Shown: positions 17,635 to 29,377 of the stretch, piece by piece | How positions within the stretch are numbered: the first letter of the stretch is position 1 | Layout of the letters: the number at the start of each line of letters is the position of its first letter | Assembly (NCBI GenBank): GCA_943372515.1 | Contig: CALRYY010000002.1 | Span: forward strand, 31,808-95,807 | Source of the DNA: RAM1 sp943372515 | Lineage (GTDB): Bacteria > Pseudomonadota > Gammaproteobacteria > Burkholderiales > Burkholderiaceae_C | DNA: 64,000 nucleotides | Direction of reading: 5' to 3' | The notes under the pieces: model-generated | Databases searched by the model: none | The model's input: only the letters and a program-made list of their open reading frames with translations | Told to the model about the DNA's origin: nothing | Translations under genes and position numbers: made by a program

Positions 17635-18159
17635 ATGGTGAAGATCGCGCTCGTTGGCTTGCCAGGCTGTGGAAAGACCACGGTTGGGCGCCAGCTGGCG
17701 CGCAGGCTGTCTGTTCCGTTCGTGGACATTGATGCCAGCATCGAGTCGCGCATCGGCAGCAGCATCCGGTCCTTCTTTGAGCGCGAAGGTGAGGAACGCT
17801 TTCGCGACGTGGAAGCGGCTGCGATCGACGAACTCACCGTGGCGGATGAAGGCATATTCTCAACCGGCGGTGGGTCCGTGCTGCGCTCAGAAAACCGGGC
17901 GCACCTGCACAACCGCTGCCAGGTGGTCTATCTGCATTCAGCGCCGGACGACGTCTATCGCCGGCTGCGCCACGACACCCAGCGGCCCCTGTTGCAGGTG
18001 GCGGACCCGCTGGCGCGCCTGCGCGACCTGTACGCCGTGCGCGATCCGCTGTACCGGGAGACAGCGCATTTCGTCATCGAGACCGGCCGCCCTTCGGTGC
18101 CGACCCTGGCGAACATGATCGTGATGCAGCTGGAGCTTGCGGGCGTGGTGCCGCGCTGA
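17635..18159 (+). CDS. aroK: Shikimate kinase
   Basis: This 174-residue cytoplasmic kinase phosphorylates shikimate at the 3-OH in the chorismate pathway. The Walker A loop GLPGCGKTTVG is at residues 7-17 and the shikimate-binding DID near 32-34. The conserved FxxxGE..FR appears as FFEREGEERFRDVE, then STGGGSVL and the lid RPLLQV region. ATG at 17635. It precedes aroB by 29 bases, a conserved pair. Confidence 0.95.
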   Translation: MVKIALVGLPGCGKTTVGRQLARRLSVPFVDIDASIESRIGSSIRSFFEREGEERFRDVEAAAIDELTVADEGIFSTGGGSVLRSENRAHLHNRCQVVYLHSAPDDVYRRLRHDTQRPLLQVADPLARLRDLYAVRDPLYRETAHFVIETGRPSVPTLANMIVMQLELAGVVPR

Positions 18160-18188
18160 GGGTTCGCGCGAGCGCCTAAACTTGGGGG

Positions 18189-19292
18189 ATGCAAACTGCT
18201 TCCGCCTCTTGCGTTCAACAGGTTCCCATCGAGTTGGGCGAGCGCAGCTACACCATCCTCATCGGCCAGGGCCTGCTGGACGATCCGTCTGCCTGGGATG
18301 GCCTGCCCCAGGCGGCCAGCGCGCTGATTGTCACCAACGAAACCGTGTCCCCGCTGTACGCGGCACGTCTGCAGGCCCAGCTTGCGGGGCGGCACCGCGC
18401 CATCCTCACTGTGGTGCTGCCCGATGGTGAGGAGCACAAAACCTGGCAGACCCTGAACCTCATTTTTGACGGTTTGCTGGCCAATGGCTGCGACCGCAAG
18501 ACGGTGGTCTATGCGCTGGGTGGCGGTGTCGTGGGCGACATGAGCGGATTTGCCGCGGCCAGCTACATGCGCGGCGTGCCGTTTGTGCAGGTGCCCACCA
18601 CGCTGCTGGCGCAGGTGGATTCGTCCGTGGGCGGCAAGACAGCCATCAATCACCCACTGGGCAAGAACATGATCGGCGCGTTCTACCAGCCCCAGCGCGT
18701 GGTGTGCGACCTGGACACGCTCAGGACGCTGCCTGTGCGCGAGCTGAGCGCCGGTCTGGCCGAAGTCATCAAGTACGGTCCCATCGCCGACATGGCGTTT
18801 CTGGACTGGATCGAGGCCAACATGGCAGCCCTGCTGGCGCGCGAGCCGGCGGCGCTGGCGCATGCCGTGCGGCGCAGCTGCGAGATCAAGGCCTGGGTCG
18901 TGGGCCAGGATGAGCGCGAATCGGGGCTGCGGGCCATCCTCAATTTTGGCCACACCTTTGGCCATGCCATTGAGTCGGGCCTGGGGTATGGCGAATGGCT
19001 GCATGGCGAGGCCGTGGGCTGCGGCATGGTGATGGCGACCCAGCTGTCCCACAAGCTGGGCCTGGTGGATGACGCCTTTGCGCACAGGCTGTCAGCGTTG
19101 ATCGCAGCGGCAGGCTTGCCCATCAGGGGCCCGCGCCTGGGAGCTGACCGCTACCTGGAATTGATGCGCGTGGACAAGAAGGCCGAGGCCGGCGAGATCA
19201 GGTTCGTGGTGATTGACGGGCCGGGCCAGGCCAGTTTGCGTGCCGCGCCCGACGCGCTGGTGGCGCAAGTCATCGACGATTGCTGCGTTTGA
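18189..19292 (+). CDS. aroB: 3-dehydroquinate synthase
   Basis: AroB converts DAHP to 3-dehydroquinate using NAD and a metal ion. In the 367-residue protein the diagnostic NAD-binding segment GGGVVGDMSGFAAASYMRG is followed by PTTLLAQVDSSVGGKTAIN and GKNMIGAFYQP. The metal ligands lie in the GLAEVIKYG glutamate and in the histidines of NFGHTFGHAIE and WLHGEAV. The length is standard. It overlaps or abuts the dgt-like gene downstream. Confidence 0.96.
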   Translation: MQTASASCVQQVPIELGERSYTILIGQGLLDDPSAWDGLPQAASALIVTNETVSPLYAARLQAQLAGRHRAILTVVLPDGEEHKTWQTLNLIFDGLLANGCDRKTVVYALGGGVVGDMSGFAAASYMRGVPFVQVPTTLLAQVDSSVGGKTAINHPLGKNMIGAFYQPQRVVCDLDTLRTLPVRELSAGLAEVIKYGPIADMAFLDWIEANMAALLAREPAALAHAVRRSCEIKAWVVGQDERESGLRAILNFGHTFGHAIESGLGYGEWLHGEAVGCGMVMATQLSHKLGLVDDAFAHRLSALIAAAGLPIRGPRLGADRYLELMRVDKKAEAGEIRFVVIDGPGQASLRAAPDALVAQVIDDCCV

Positions 19293-19303
19293 GTAAGGAC
19301 GGC

Positions 19304-20443
19304 ATGCTTGCCCGCCATGCCAGCGACCCGGCGCGCTCCCGTGGGCGGCGCCACCCGGAAGAGGCCGCGCCCACGCGTAACGCTTTCCAGCGCGACCGGG
19401 ATCGTATTGTTCACTCCACCGCGTTCCGGCGCCTGGTCTACAAGACGCAGGTGTTCCTGAACCACGAGGGTGACCTGTTTCGCACCCGTCTGACCCATTC
19501 GCTGGAAGTCGCGCAGCTGGGCCGATCCATCGCCCGCTCGCTGCAACTCAATGAAGACCTGGTGGAGGCCATTGCACTGGCGCACGACCTGGGCCACACC
19601 CCGTTCGGCCATGCCGGGCAGGACGCGCTGAACGAGTGCATGCAAGGGCAGGGCGGCTTCGAGCACAACCTGCAGAGCCTGCGTGTGGTGGACACGCTGG
19701 AGGAGCGCTACCCCGACTTCGACGGCCTGAACCTGAGCTTTGAAACACGCGAGGGCATCCTCAAGCACTGCTCGCGCGCGAATGCCGAAAAGCTCGAGGT
19801 CGCAGACCCCGGCGGTGTGGGCAGGCGTTTTATCGACCGCACACAGCCCGGCCTGGAAGCCCAGCTGTGCAACCTGGCCGACGAAATTGCCTACAACGCA
19901 CATGACATTGACGACGGCGTTCGCTCCGGGTTGATCACGCTGGAGCAACTGGAAGAGGTGGCGCTGTTTGACGGTTTCCGCCGTGAGGCCCTGGCCGCGC
20001 ACCCGCAGCTGCAAGGCCGCCGCGTGCTGTACGAGGCGATCCGCCGCATGCTCAGCGCCCAGGTCTATGACGTGATCGACACGATGCGCGCGGCGCTGGC
20101 GGCAGCGGCACCGGTTGACGCGGATGATGTCCGTCGCATGCCAGCGCTGGTGGGCTTCAGCCCGGCCATGGCCGGGCAGTCGGCTGCGCTCAAGCAGTTC
20201 CTGTTTCGAAACCTGTACCGTCACCCGCAGGTGACGCAGACGACCGAGCAGGCACAGCAGGTGGTGCGAGAGCTGTTCTCTGCCTACAGCGCCGACCCGG
20301 CCCAGATGCAGGCCGGCTTTGCCGTGCGCACCGACCGGGCCCGGGCTGTGGCCGATTACATCGCGGGCATGACCGACCGTTTTGCCGCGCGCGAGCATGA
20401 GCGTTTGACTGGCAGGCGGCTGCTGGATGTTGCCGCCGCATGA
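19304..20443 (+). CDS. dgt: dGTP triphosphohydrolase-like HD-domain protein
   Basis: This is a protein of about 379 residues of the Dgt family, which hydrolyses dNTPs to nucleoside and triphosphate. N-terminal RDRDRIVHSTAFRRLVYKTQV is typical. HD-domain metal ligands are the histidine in RTRLTHSLEVA and the HD of ALAHDLGHTPFGHAG, plus a downstream aspartate in DEIAYNAHDIDDG. I choose ATG at 19304 because TAAGGAC stands just upstream. An in-frame TTG at 19280 would overlap aroB and adds 8 residues. The gene likely shares the aroKB transcript. Confidence 0.9.
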   Translation: MLARHASDPARSRGRRHPEEAAPTRNAFQRDRDRIVHSTAFRRLVYKTQVFLNHEGDLFRTRLTHSLEVAQLGRSIARSLQLNEDLVEAIALAHDLGHTPFGHAGQDALNECMQGQGGFEHNLQSLRVVDTLEERYPDFDGLNLSFETREGILKHCSRANAEKLEVADPGGVGRRFIDRTQPGLEAQLCNLADEIAYNAHDIDDGVRSGLITLEQLEEVALFDGFRREALAAHPQLQGRRVLYEAIRRMLSAQVYDVIDTMRAALAAAAPVDADDVRRMPALVGFSPAMAGQSAALKQFLFRNLYRHPQVTQTTEQAQQVVRELFSAYSADPAQMQAGFAVRTDRARAVADYIAGMTDRFAAREHERLTGRRLLDVAAA

Positions 20444-20450
20444 GGCGCCC

Positions 20451-21653
20451 ATGAAGCGGATGGACCCGGCGCTGGTGGTGGTACTGGCCGGCGTCAGTGC
20501 GGCCCTGCACGTGGGCAAGCTGCCACCGGCGCTGCCGGTACTGCGCGATGCGCTGGACCTGACGCTGGTGCAGGCCGGTTTTCTGTTGTCGCTGGTACAG
20601 CTGGCCGGCATGTCGCTGGGGCTGGCCGCCGGGCTGGCGGCTGACCGGATCGGCCTGCGCCGCAGCATGCTGTGCGGGTTGCTGGTGCTCGGGATGGCGA
20701 GCCTGGCCGGCGCCTGGGCTCGTGACGCGGCGAGCCTGTTTGCACTTCGTGCTCTCGAAGGCCTGGGCTTTCTGCTGGCCTCCATGCCAGCGCCCGCCTT
20801 GATCCGCCGGCTGGTGGCGCCGCAACGCGTCAGTGCCATGTTGGGGCTGTGGGGAGCGTACATGCCGCTGGGCGCCGCTGTGGCGTTGTTGTGTGGCCCA
20901 CCGTTCATCGCGTCAACCAGTTGGCCCGCCTGGTGGGCGCTGATGGGCGCGCTGTCGCTGGGCATGGCGGTGTGGGTGGTGGCGGTGGTACCGGCGGACG
21001 CGACGGCCGCTCCCGTGCGCGTGGGCAGCTGGACGCAACGCCTGCAACGAACGCTTTCATCACGCGCCACGTGGCTGGTCGCGGTGAGCTTTGCGCTGTA
21101 CTCGGGCCAATGGCTCGCGGTGATTGGTTTCCTGCCGTCCATCTATGCGCAGGCGGGTCTGGCCAGCAGCGTGAGCGCTGCGCTGACCGCGCTGGCCGCG
21201 GCGGTCAACATTTTGGGCAACGTAACAGCGGGCCGCCTGCTGCAGCGCGGCGTCGCGCCGCAGGTGCTGCTGTATGCAGGCTTTACCGCCATGGCGTGCG
21301 GGGCTGCCGTCGCCTTCGCGCCCTGGGGCGAGGGCCCGATCTTGCGCTATGGCGCGATTGTGTTGTTCTCCATGCTCGGCGGCATGATCCCTTCCACGCT
21401 GTTCTCGCTGGCCGTGCGTTTTGCGCCCGGAGACGATACCGTGGCCGCCACGGTAGGCTGGGTCCAGCAGCTGTCGTCACTGGGCCAGTTTGCCGGGCCC
21501 CCGCTGGTGGCCTGGGTGGCCAGCGCCGCTGGAGGCTGGCACTGGACCTGGGTGGCGACTGGCGGCTGCTGTGCGGCGGGGCTGATGCTGGCCCGGGCCA
21601 TCGCCGCGCAGGCGCTGACCAAGGCCACGGATAATGCAGGCGTGAAAAAATAA
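20451..21653 (+). CDS. MFS transporter, CynX/NarK-like, substrate unknown
   Basis: The 400-residue inner-membrane protein has about 12 hydrophobic segments. The loop between spans 2 and 3 reads GLAADRIGLRRS, matching the MFS GxxxDrxGrR motif A. The second half contains a partial repeat (GNVTAGRLLQRG). No substrate-specific residues are recognised. ATG at 20451 (MKRMDPALVVVLAGVSAALH) is preferred over a TTG/ATG 8 codons upstream that overlaps dgt by 17 bases. It sits directly after dgt on the same strand and may be co-transcribed. Confidence 0.85.
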   Translation: MKRMDPALVVVLAGVSAALHVGKLPPALPVLRDALDLTLVQAGFLLSLVQLAGMSLGLAAGLAADRIGLRRSMLCGLLVLGMASLAGAWARDAASLFALRALEGLGFLLASMPAPALIRRLVAPQRVSAMLGLWGAYMPLGAAVALLCGPPFIASTSWPAWWALMGALSLGMAVWVVAVVPADATAAPVRVGSWTQRLQRTLSSRATWLVAVSFALYSGQWLAVIGFLPSIYAQAGLASSVSAALTALAAAVNILGNVTAGRLLQRGVAPQVLLYAGFTAMACGAAVAFAPWGEGPILRYGAIVLFSMLGGMIPSTLFSLAVRFAPGDDTVAATVGWVQQLSSLGQFAGPPLVAWVASAAGGWHWTWVATGGCCAAGLMLARAIAAQALTKATDNAGVKK

Positions 21654-21679
21654 TCACAGGGACAAAAGGAGAAGTTGCC

Positions 21680-22327
21680 ATGAGCTTTCTCAACCAGCTC
21701 AAAACGCAGGCTAATGCGCTGCAAAGCCAGGGCGCCATGCAGGCGCAAAACGCGGACGCCAACACCGCGCAGGCAGAGTCTGCCTGCCGTATCGCGCAGC
21801 ACTACCTGGGCGAACTGGCCAAACAGCTCAACGTCCTGAATCCTCCCGCCGGTAAATTCAGCCTTGACGGCAAAACGCCCTGGCCCGCAATGAAGCTGGT
21901 GAACTTTCGCACCGATGCGCGCAAGAAAACCCTGCGCGACAAGGAAGTGTTTGACTACATCTCCATGGGCTGGCAGATCGTGCCGCAGGTCGGGGCTGCC
22001 GTGGGGGGCACCGTCAGCGTGAACTTTCCGCCCGATCTGGAGCGTGTGGAAAGCCGGCTTGCCGCCGGCGCTGTCAAGCATGACCGCACGGAGCAGCGCC
22101 ACCCCGAAAAGAATACCTTGCAAGCCATCCGCTTTGACTACACGACCGAGGCGCGCGGCTACGTCACCGTGAAGCCTGATCATGACAAGGGGCAACTCGC
22201 GTTTCGCGTGACCAATGCCGGCGGCTTTGGCGTGATCAGCAGCCAGTGGCCTGCCGCCAAGGTACAAACCGAGATGCTCGACGAACTGGCCAAGCTCATC
22301 GTTGCCCAGCCCAGCCGTTTTGGTTGA
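21680..22327 (+). CDS. Hypothetical protein, no recognised domain
   Basis: A 215-residue soluble protein, MSFLNQLKTQANALQSQGAM at the start, then a Gln/Ala-rich helical N-terminal third (about residues 1-55). The remainder is mixed alpha/beta with several aromatic and charged residues (PWPAMKLVNFRTDARKKTL; YVTVKPDHDKGQLAFRVTN). There is no signal peptide, membrane span or cysteine cluster. The start is preceded by AAAGGAG at good spacing. It overlaps the DUF1415 gene, suggesting co-transcription. I do not recognise the family; it reads like a conserved hypothetical of Burkholderiales. Confidence 0.8.
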   Translation: MSFLNQLKTQANALQSQGAMQAQNADANTAQAESACRIAQHYLGELAKQLNVLNPPAGKFSLDGKTPWPAMKLVNFRTDARKKTLRDKEVFDYISMGWQIVPQVGAAVGGTVSVNFPPDLERVESRLAAGAVKHDRTEQRHPEKNTLQAIRFDYTTEARGYVTVKPDHDKGQLAFRVTNAGGFGVISSQWPAAKVQTEMLDELAKLIVAQPSRFG

Positions 22328-22883
22328 GAACACTCCCATCAAGCAAAAGGCTCAGCGCGACACACTCGCCTGGCTGGAGCGCGCCGTGATCGGCCTGAAC
22401 CTGTGCCCCTTTGCCAAGGCCGTACATGTGAAGGGGCAGGTGCATTTGTGCGTCAGCGATGCACTTACAGAGGCAGACTTGCTGGCCGAGCTGCGCCGCG
22501 AACTGGCCGACCTTCAGACAACAGACCCCGCCGTGCGCGACACCACGCTGCTGGTGGTGCCGCAGATGCTGCATGACTTTCTGGACTTCAATGACTTCAT
22601 GGGTGATGCGCAGGCGCTGCTGGAAGAACTCGGCCTGGAAGGCGAGCTCCAGATCGCGGATTTCCACCCCCTCTACCAGTTCGGCGGCACGGCAACAGAC
22701 GACATCACCAACTTCACCAACCGTTCGCCTTACCCCACCCTGCACCTGCTGCGCGAGGCCAGCATTGACAGGGCGGTGGAAGTCTTTCCGGACCCCGAAG
22801 CAATTTTTGAATCCAACATGCAAACCCTGAAACGGCTGGGGCCAGATGGCTGGGCGGCGCTGGACGTAGGGCCGCACGCATGA
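22302..22883 (+). CDS. DUF1415 family protein
   Basis: The 193-residue soluble protein begins with the family hallmark DTLAWLERAVIGLNLCPFAKA. It continues with VVPQMLHDFLDFNDFM, the conserved QIADFHPLYQFGGT, and NRSPYPTLHLLREASI. Function is unknown; the invariant Cys-Pro and several histidines hint at metal or redox chemistry, but that is speculation. No ATG precedes the conserved start, so initiation is probably TTG at 22302 or 22320; neither has a strong ribosome site. It overlaps the previous gene by 26 bases and the next by 4. Confidence 0.88.
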   Translation: MPSPAVLVENTPIKQKAQRDTLAWLERAVIGLNLCPFAKAVHVKGQVHLCVSDALTEADLLAELRRELADLQTTDPAVRDTTLLVVPQMLHDFLDFNDFMGDAQALLEELGLEGELQIADFHPLYQFGGTATDDITNFTNRSPYPTLHLLREASIDRAVEVFPDPEAIFESNMQTLKRLGPDGWAALDVGPHA

Positions 22884-23746
22884 AGCCGCGCAAGCCTGCC
22901 GCGCAGGGCGCCACGACGCTGGCGCCCGAGATCCGCCCGGGCCAGTCGCCCGAGCTGCTCAAGGAGCTTCACATCCTCACGCGCGAGGGCAAGCTCAACC
23001 AGGACTCGCGGCGCAAGCTCAAGCAGGTGTACCACCTGTTCCAGTTCATTGAAAAGCTGCTGGAAGAACTGCCCGCGGATGCCGCCATGACGCTGGCCGA
23101 CCATGGTGCCGGCAAGTCGTACCTGGGCTTCATCATTTACGACCTGTTCTTCAAGTCGCGCGCAGCAGGCCACATCTACGGCATCGAAACACGCGCCGAT
23201 CTGGTGCAAAAGTCGGCCGAGCTTGCACAGCGGCTGGGCTTTGAGCGCATGTCGTTCCTGAACCTGAGCGTGGCGCAATCCGTGGACGCGCCGCAATTGC
23301 CGCATCGCGTCGACGTTGTGACGGCGCTGCACGCCTGCGATACGGCCACCGACGATGCCATTGCCTTCGGCCTGCAAAAGCAGGCGCGCTACATGGTGCT
23401 GGTGCCCTGTTGCCAGGCCGAGGTGGCGGCCTGCCTGCGCGAAACCAAGGCTCTGGCGCTGGCGCGCACCCCGCTGGCCGAGCTGTGGCGCCACCCGTTG
23501 CACACCCGCGAGATGGGCAGCCAGATCACCAACGTGCTGCGCTGCCTGTACCTGGAAGCCAGTGGCTACCAGGTGACGGTGACCGAGCTGGTCGGCTGGG
23601 AGCACAGCCTGAAAAACGAACTCATCATCGCCCGCTATACCGGCCAGAAAAAGCACAGCTCCGCCCAGCGCCTGCGCCAGATCCTGACCGAATTCGGGCT
23701 GGAGTCATTAATCGGGGTCAGATTCCAATTAACGGATCCGAATTAA
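22880..23746 (+). CDS. SAM-dependent methyltransferase-like protein, 3' end fused to a RAYT terminal repeat
   Basis: A protein of 288 codons with a class I methyltransferase core. The glycine-rich SAM loop is DHGAGKSYLGFIIYDLF (about residues 74-90), the acidic ribose contact is in GIETRADLV, and the putative catalytic region is VTALHACDTATDDA followed by LVPCCQ. This resembles the methyltransferase domain of METTL25-type proteins; the substrate is unknown. From about residue 277 the codons read through the left terminal repeat of the RAYT element (23710-23731), giving an IGVRFQLTDPN tail. The native C-terminus has probably been replaced. The core domain is complete, so the protein may still function. 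Confidence 0.8.
   Translation: MKPRKPAAQGATTLAPEIRPGQSPELLKELHILTREGKLNQDSRRKLKQVYHLFQFIEKLLEELPADAAMTLADHGAGKSYLGFIIYDLFFKSRAAGHIYGIETRADLVQKSAELAQRLGFERMSFLNLSVAQSVDAPQLPHRVDVVTALHACDTATDDAIAFGLQKQARYMVLVPCCQAEVAACLRETKALALARTPLAELWRHPLHTREMGSQITNVLRCLYLEASGYQVTVTELVGWEHSLKNELIIARYTGQKKHSSAQRLRQILTEFGLESLIGVRFQLTDPN
23710..23731 (+). repeat. Left terminal inverted repeat of the RAYT element
   Basis: 22 bases containing GGGGTCAGATTCCAATTA, translated in frame as the last part of the methyltransferase. A small palindrome CGGATCCG follows immediately. Confidence 0.85.
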
Positions 23747-23773
23747 CATGAGGCGTACTCCAGTGAGCGCTCC

Positions 23774-24475
23774 ATGGCCCGCCTTCCCCGTCTTACCGTT
23801 CCCGGCTACCCGCACCATCTGATCCAGCGCGGCAACAACCGCCAGCCCATCGTTGCCGCCACGGGTGACTACGAGATGCTGCTGTCACTCCTGGCGGACA
23901 ACGCGGCCAGGTTCGGCGTTGCGCTGCATGCCTATGTGGTCATGAGCAATCACTTTCACTTGTTGGCCACGCCGGAGTCGTCGCAGTCCATTCCCGAGAT
24001 GATGCAAGCTGTGGGCCGGCGCTACGTGCGTTACTTCAACGACAGCCAGGGGAGAACCGGCACCCTGTGGGAGGGTCGTTACCGCTCGGCCGTCATTCAG
24101 GCCGAGCGGCATATGCTGGCCTGCATGGCCTACATCGACCTCAATCCGGTGCGCGCCAGCATGGTGGCCGACGCGGCTGACTACCGTTGGTCCAGCCATG
24201 GTCACTACACCGGCATGCGCCATGACCGGCTGATCACGCCGCATCCGCTGTACTGGACGATGGGCAACACCCCATTTGCACGCGAAGCGGCATACGCCGA
24301 ATTGGTGCGTGCAGGGATTGCGACGCCTGTTCGCGATGCCCTGACGAAATCAGCCTTGGGCGGCTGGGCGCTGGGCGAGGCTGACTTTGTGGCGGATCTG
24401 CAAAAGCGCACCGAGCGCCGCGTGGCCAAATCCCGCGCGGGGCGGCCGTTTCAAAAGACTGAGCAGCAAATGTAA
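23774..24475 (+). CDS. RAYT-type Y1 transposase (REP-associated tyrosine transposase)
   Basis: This 233-residue HUH single-strand DNA transposase relative begins MARLPRLTVPGYPHHLIQRG. The HUH metal motif is HFHLL in VVMSNHFHLLATP (about residue 58), and WEGRYRSAVIQ is conserved. The catalytic tyrosine probably lies in MAYIDLNPVRA, near residue 115. These are hallmarks of the RAYT/IS200-like family. The reading frame is intact, with an Arg/Lys-rich C-terminal tail. It starts at ATG 23774 and lies alone between the terminal repeats. Confidence 0.92.
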   Translation: MARLPRLTVPGYPHHLIQRGNNRQPIVAATGDYEMLLSLLADNAARFGVALHAYVVMSNHFHLLATPESSQSIPEMMQAVGRRYVRYFNDSQGRTGTLWEGRYRSAVIQAERHMLACMAYIDLNPVRASMVADAADYRWSSHGHYTGMRHDRLITPHPLYWTMGNTPFAREAAYAELVRAGIATPVRDALTKSALGGWALGEADFVADLQKRTERRVAKSRAGRPFQKTEQQM

Positions 24476-24505
24476 TCTGTCCCCAATTAAATCGAATTGG
24501 TGGGG
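24474..24505. repeat. Subterminal degenerate repeat and hairpin of the RAYT element
   Basis: AATCTGTCCCCAATTA (24474-24489) matches the terminal repeat core with one substitution. Together with AATTGGTGGGG (24495-24505) it can fold as an imperfect stem. Such REP-like folds are typical RAYT substrates. Confidence 0.6.
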
Positions 24506-24514
24506 AACTTCAAA

Positions 24515-24536
24515 TAATTGGAATCTGACCCCAATT
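24515..24536 (-). repeat. Right terminal inverted repeat of the RAYT element
   Basis: 22 bases, reverse complement of the left end at 21 of 22 positions. It ends 7 bases before the sigma-54-like promoter of gltB. Confidence 0.85.
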
Positions 24537-24543
24537 ATTCTTC

Positions 24544-24560
24544 TTGGCATTGTTGTTGCA
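24544..24560 (+). promoter_or_regulatory. Sigma-54-like promoter of gltBD
   Basis: TTGGCATTGTTGTTGCA matches the -24/-12 consensus TTGGCACG-N4-TTGCA at all positions except the CG pair, with exact GG-N10-GC spacing (GG at 24546-24547, GC at 24558-24559). A start site near 24571 would leave a leader of about 34 bases before the gltB ATG. RpoN control of nitrogen assimilation genes makes this plausible. No activator site was identified, and the RAYT element occupies the usual upstream position. Confidence 0.5.
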
Positions 24561-24604
24561 GTGCACTATCCTCCCTATCCCTGCGACATAACTAGGAGCA
24601 CGCC

Positions 24605-29335
<4,731 letters not shown>

Positions 29336-29377
29336 GGCGCGGCCATCCCCACGATACAGACAAGACTGGACAAGAGC

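Larger units (their letters stand above)
23710..24536 (+). mobile_element. RAYT (REP-associated Y1 transposase) element with terminal inverted repeats
   Basis: The unit is bounded by near-perfect 22-base inverted repeats. The left copy is at 23710-23731, beginning AATCGGGGTCAGATTCC. The right copy at 24515-24536, read on the other strand, begins AATTGGGGTCAGATTCC. They differ at one base. A single Y1 transposase gene lies inside. A degenerate subterminal copy (24474-24489) and an imperfect hairpin (24481-24505) lie near the right end. Such ends are typical of RAYT elements in Burkholderiales. The insertion separates a methyltransferase gene from the gltB promoter. Confidence 0.82.

Noticed and set aside
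19151..21142. 663-codon minus-strand open frame across aroB, dgt and the MFS gene
   Set aside because: It covers parts of three genes with clear family motifs on the plus strand. Its own translation is Arg/Ser/Ala-rich and domain-free.
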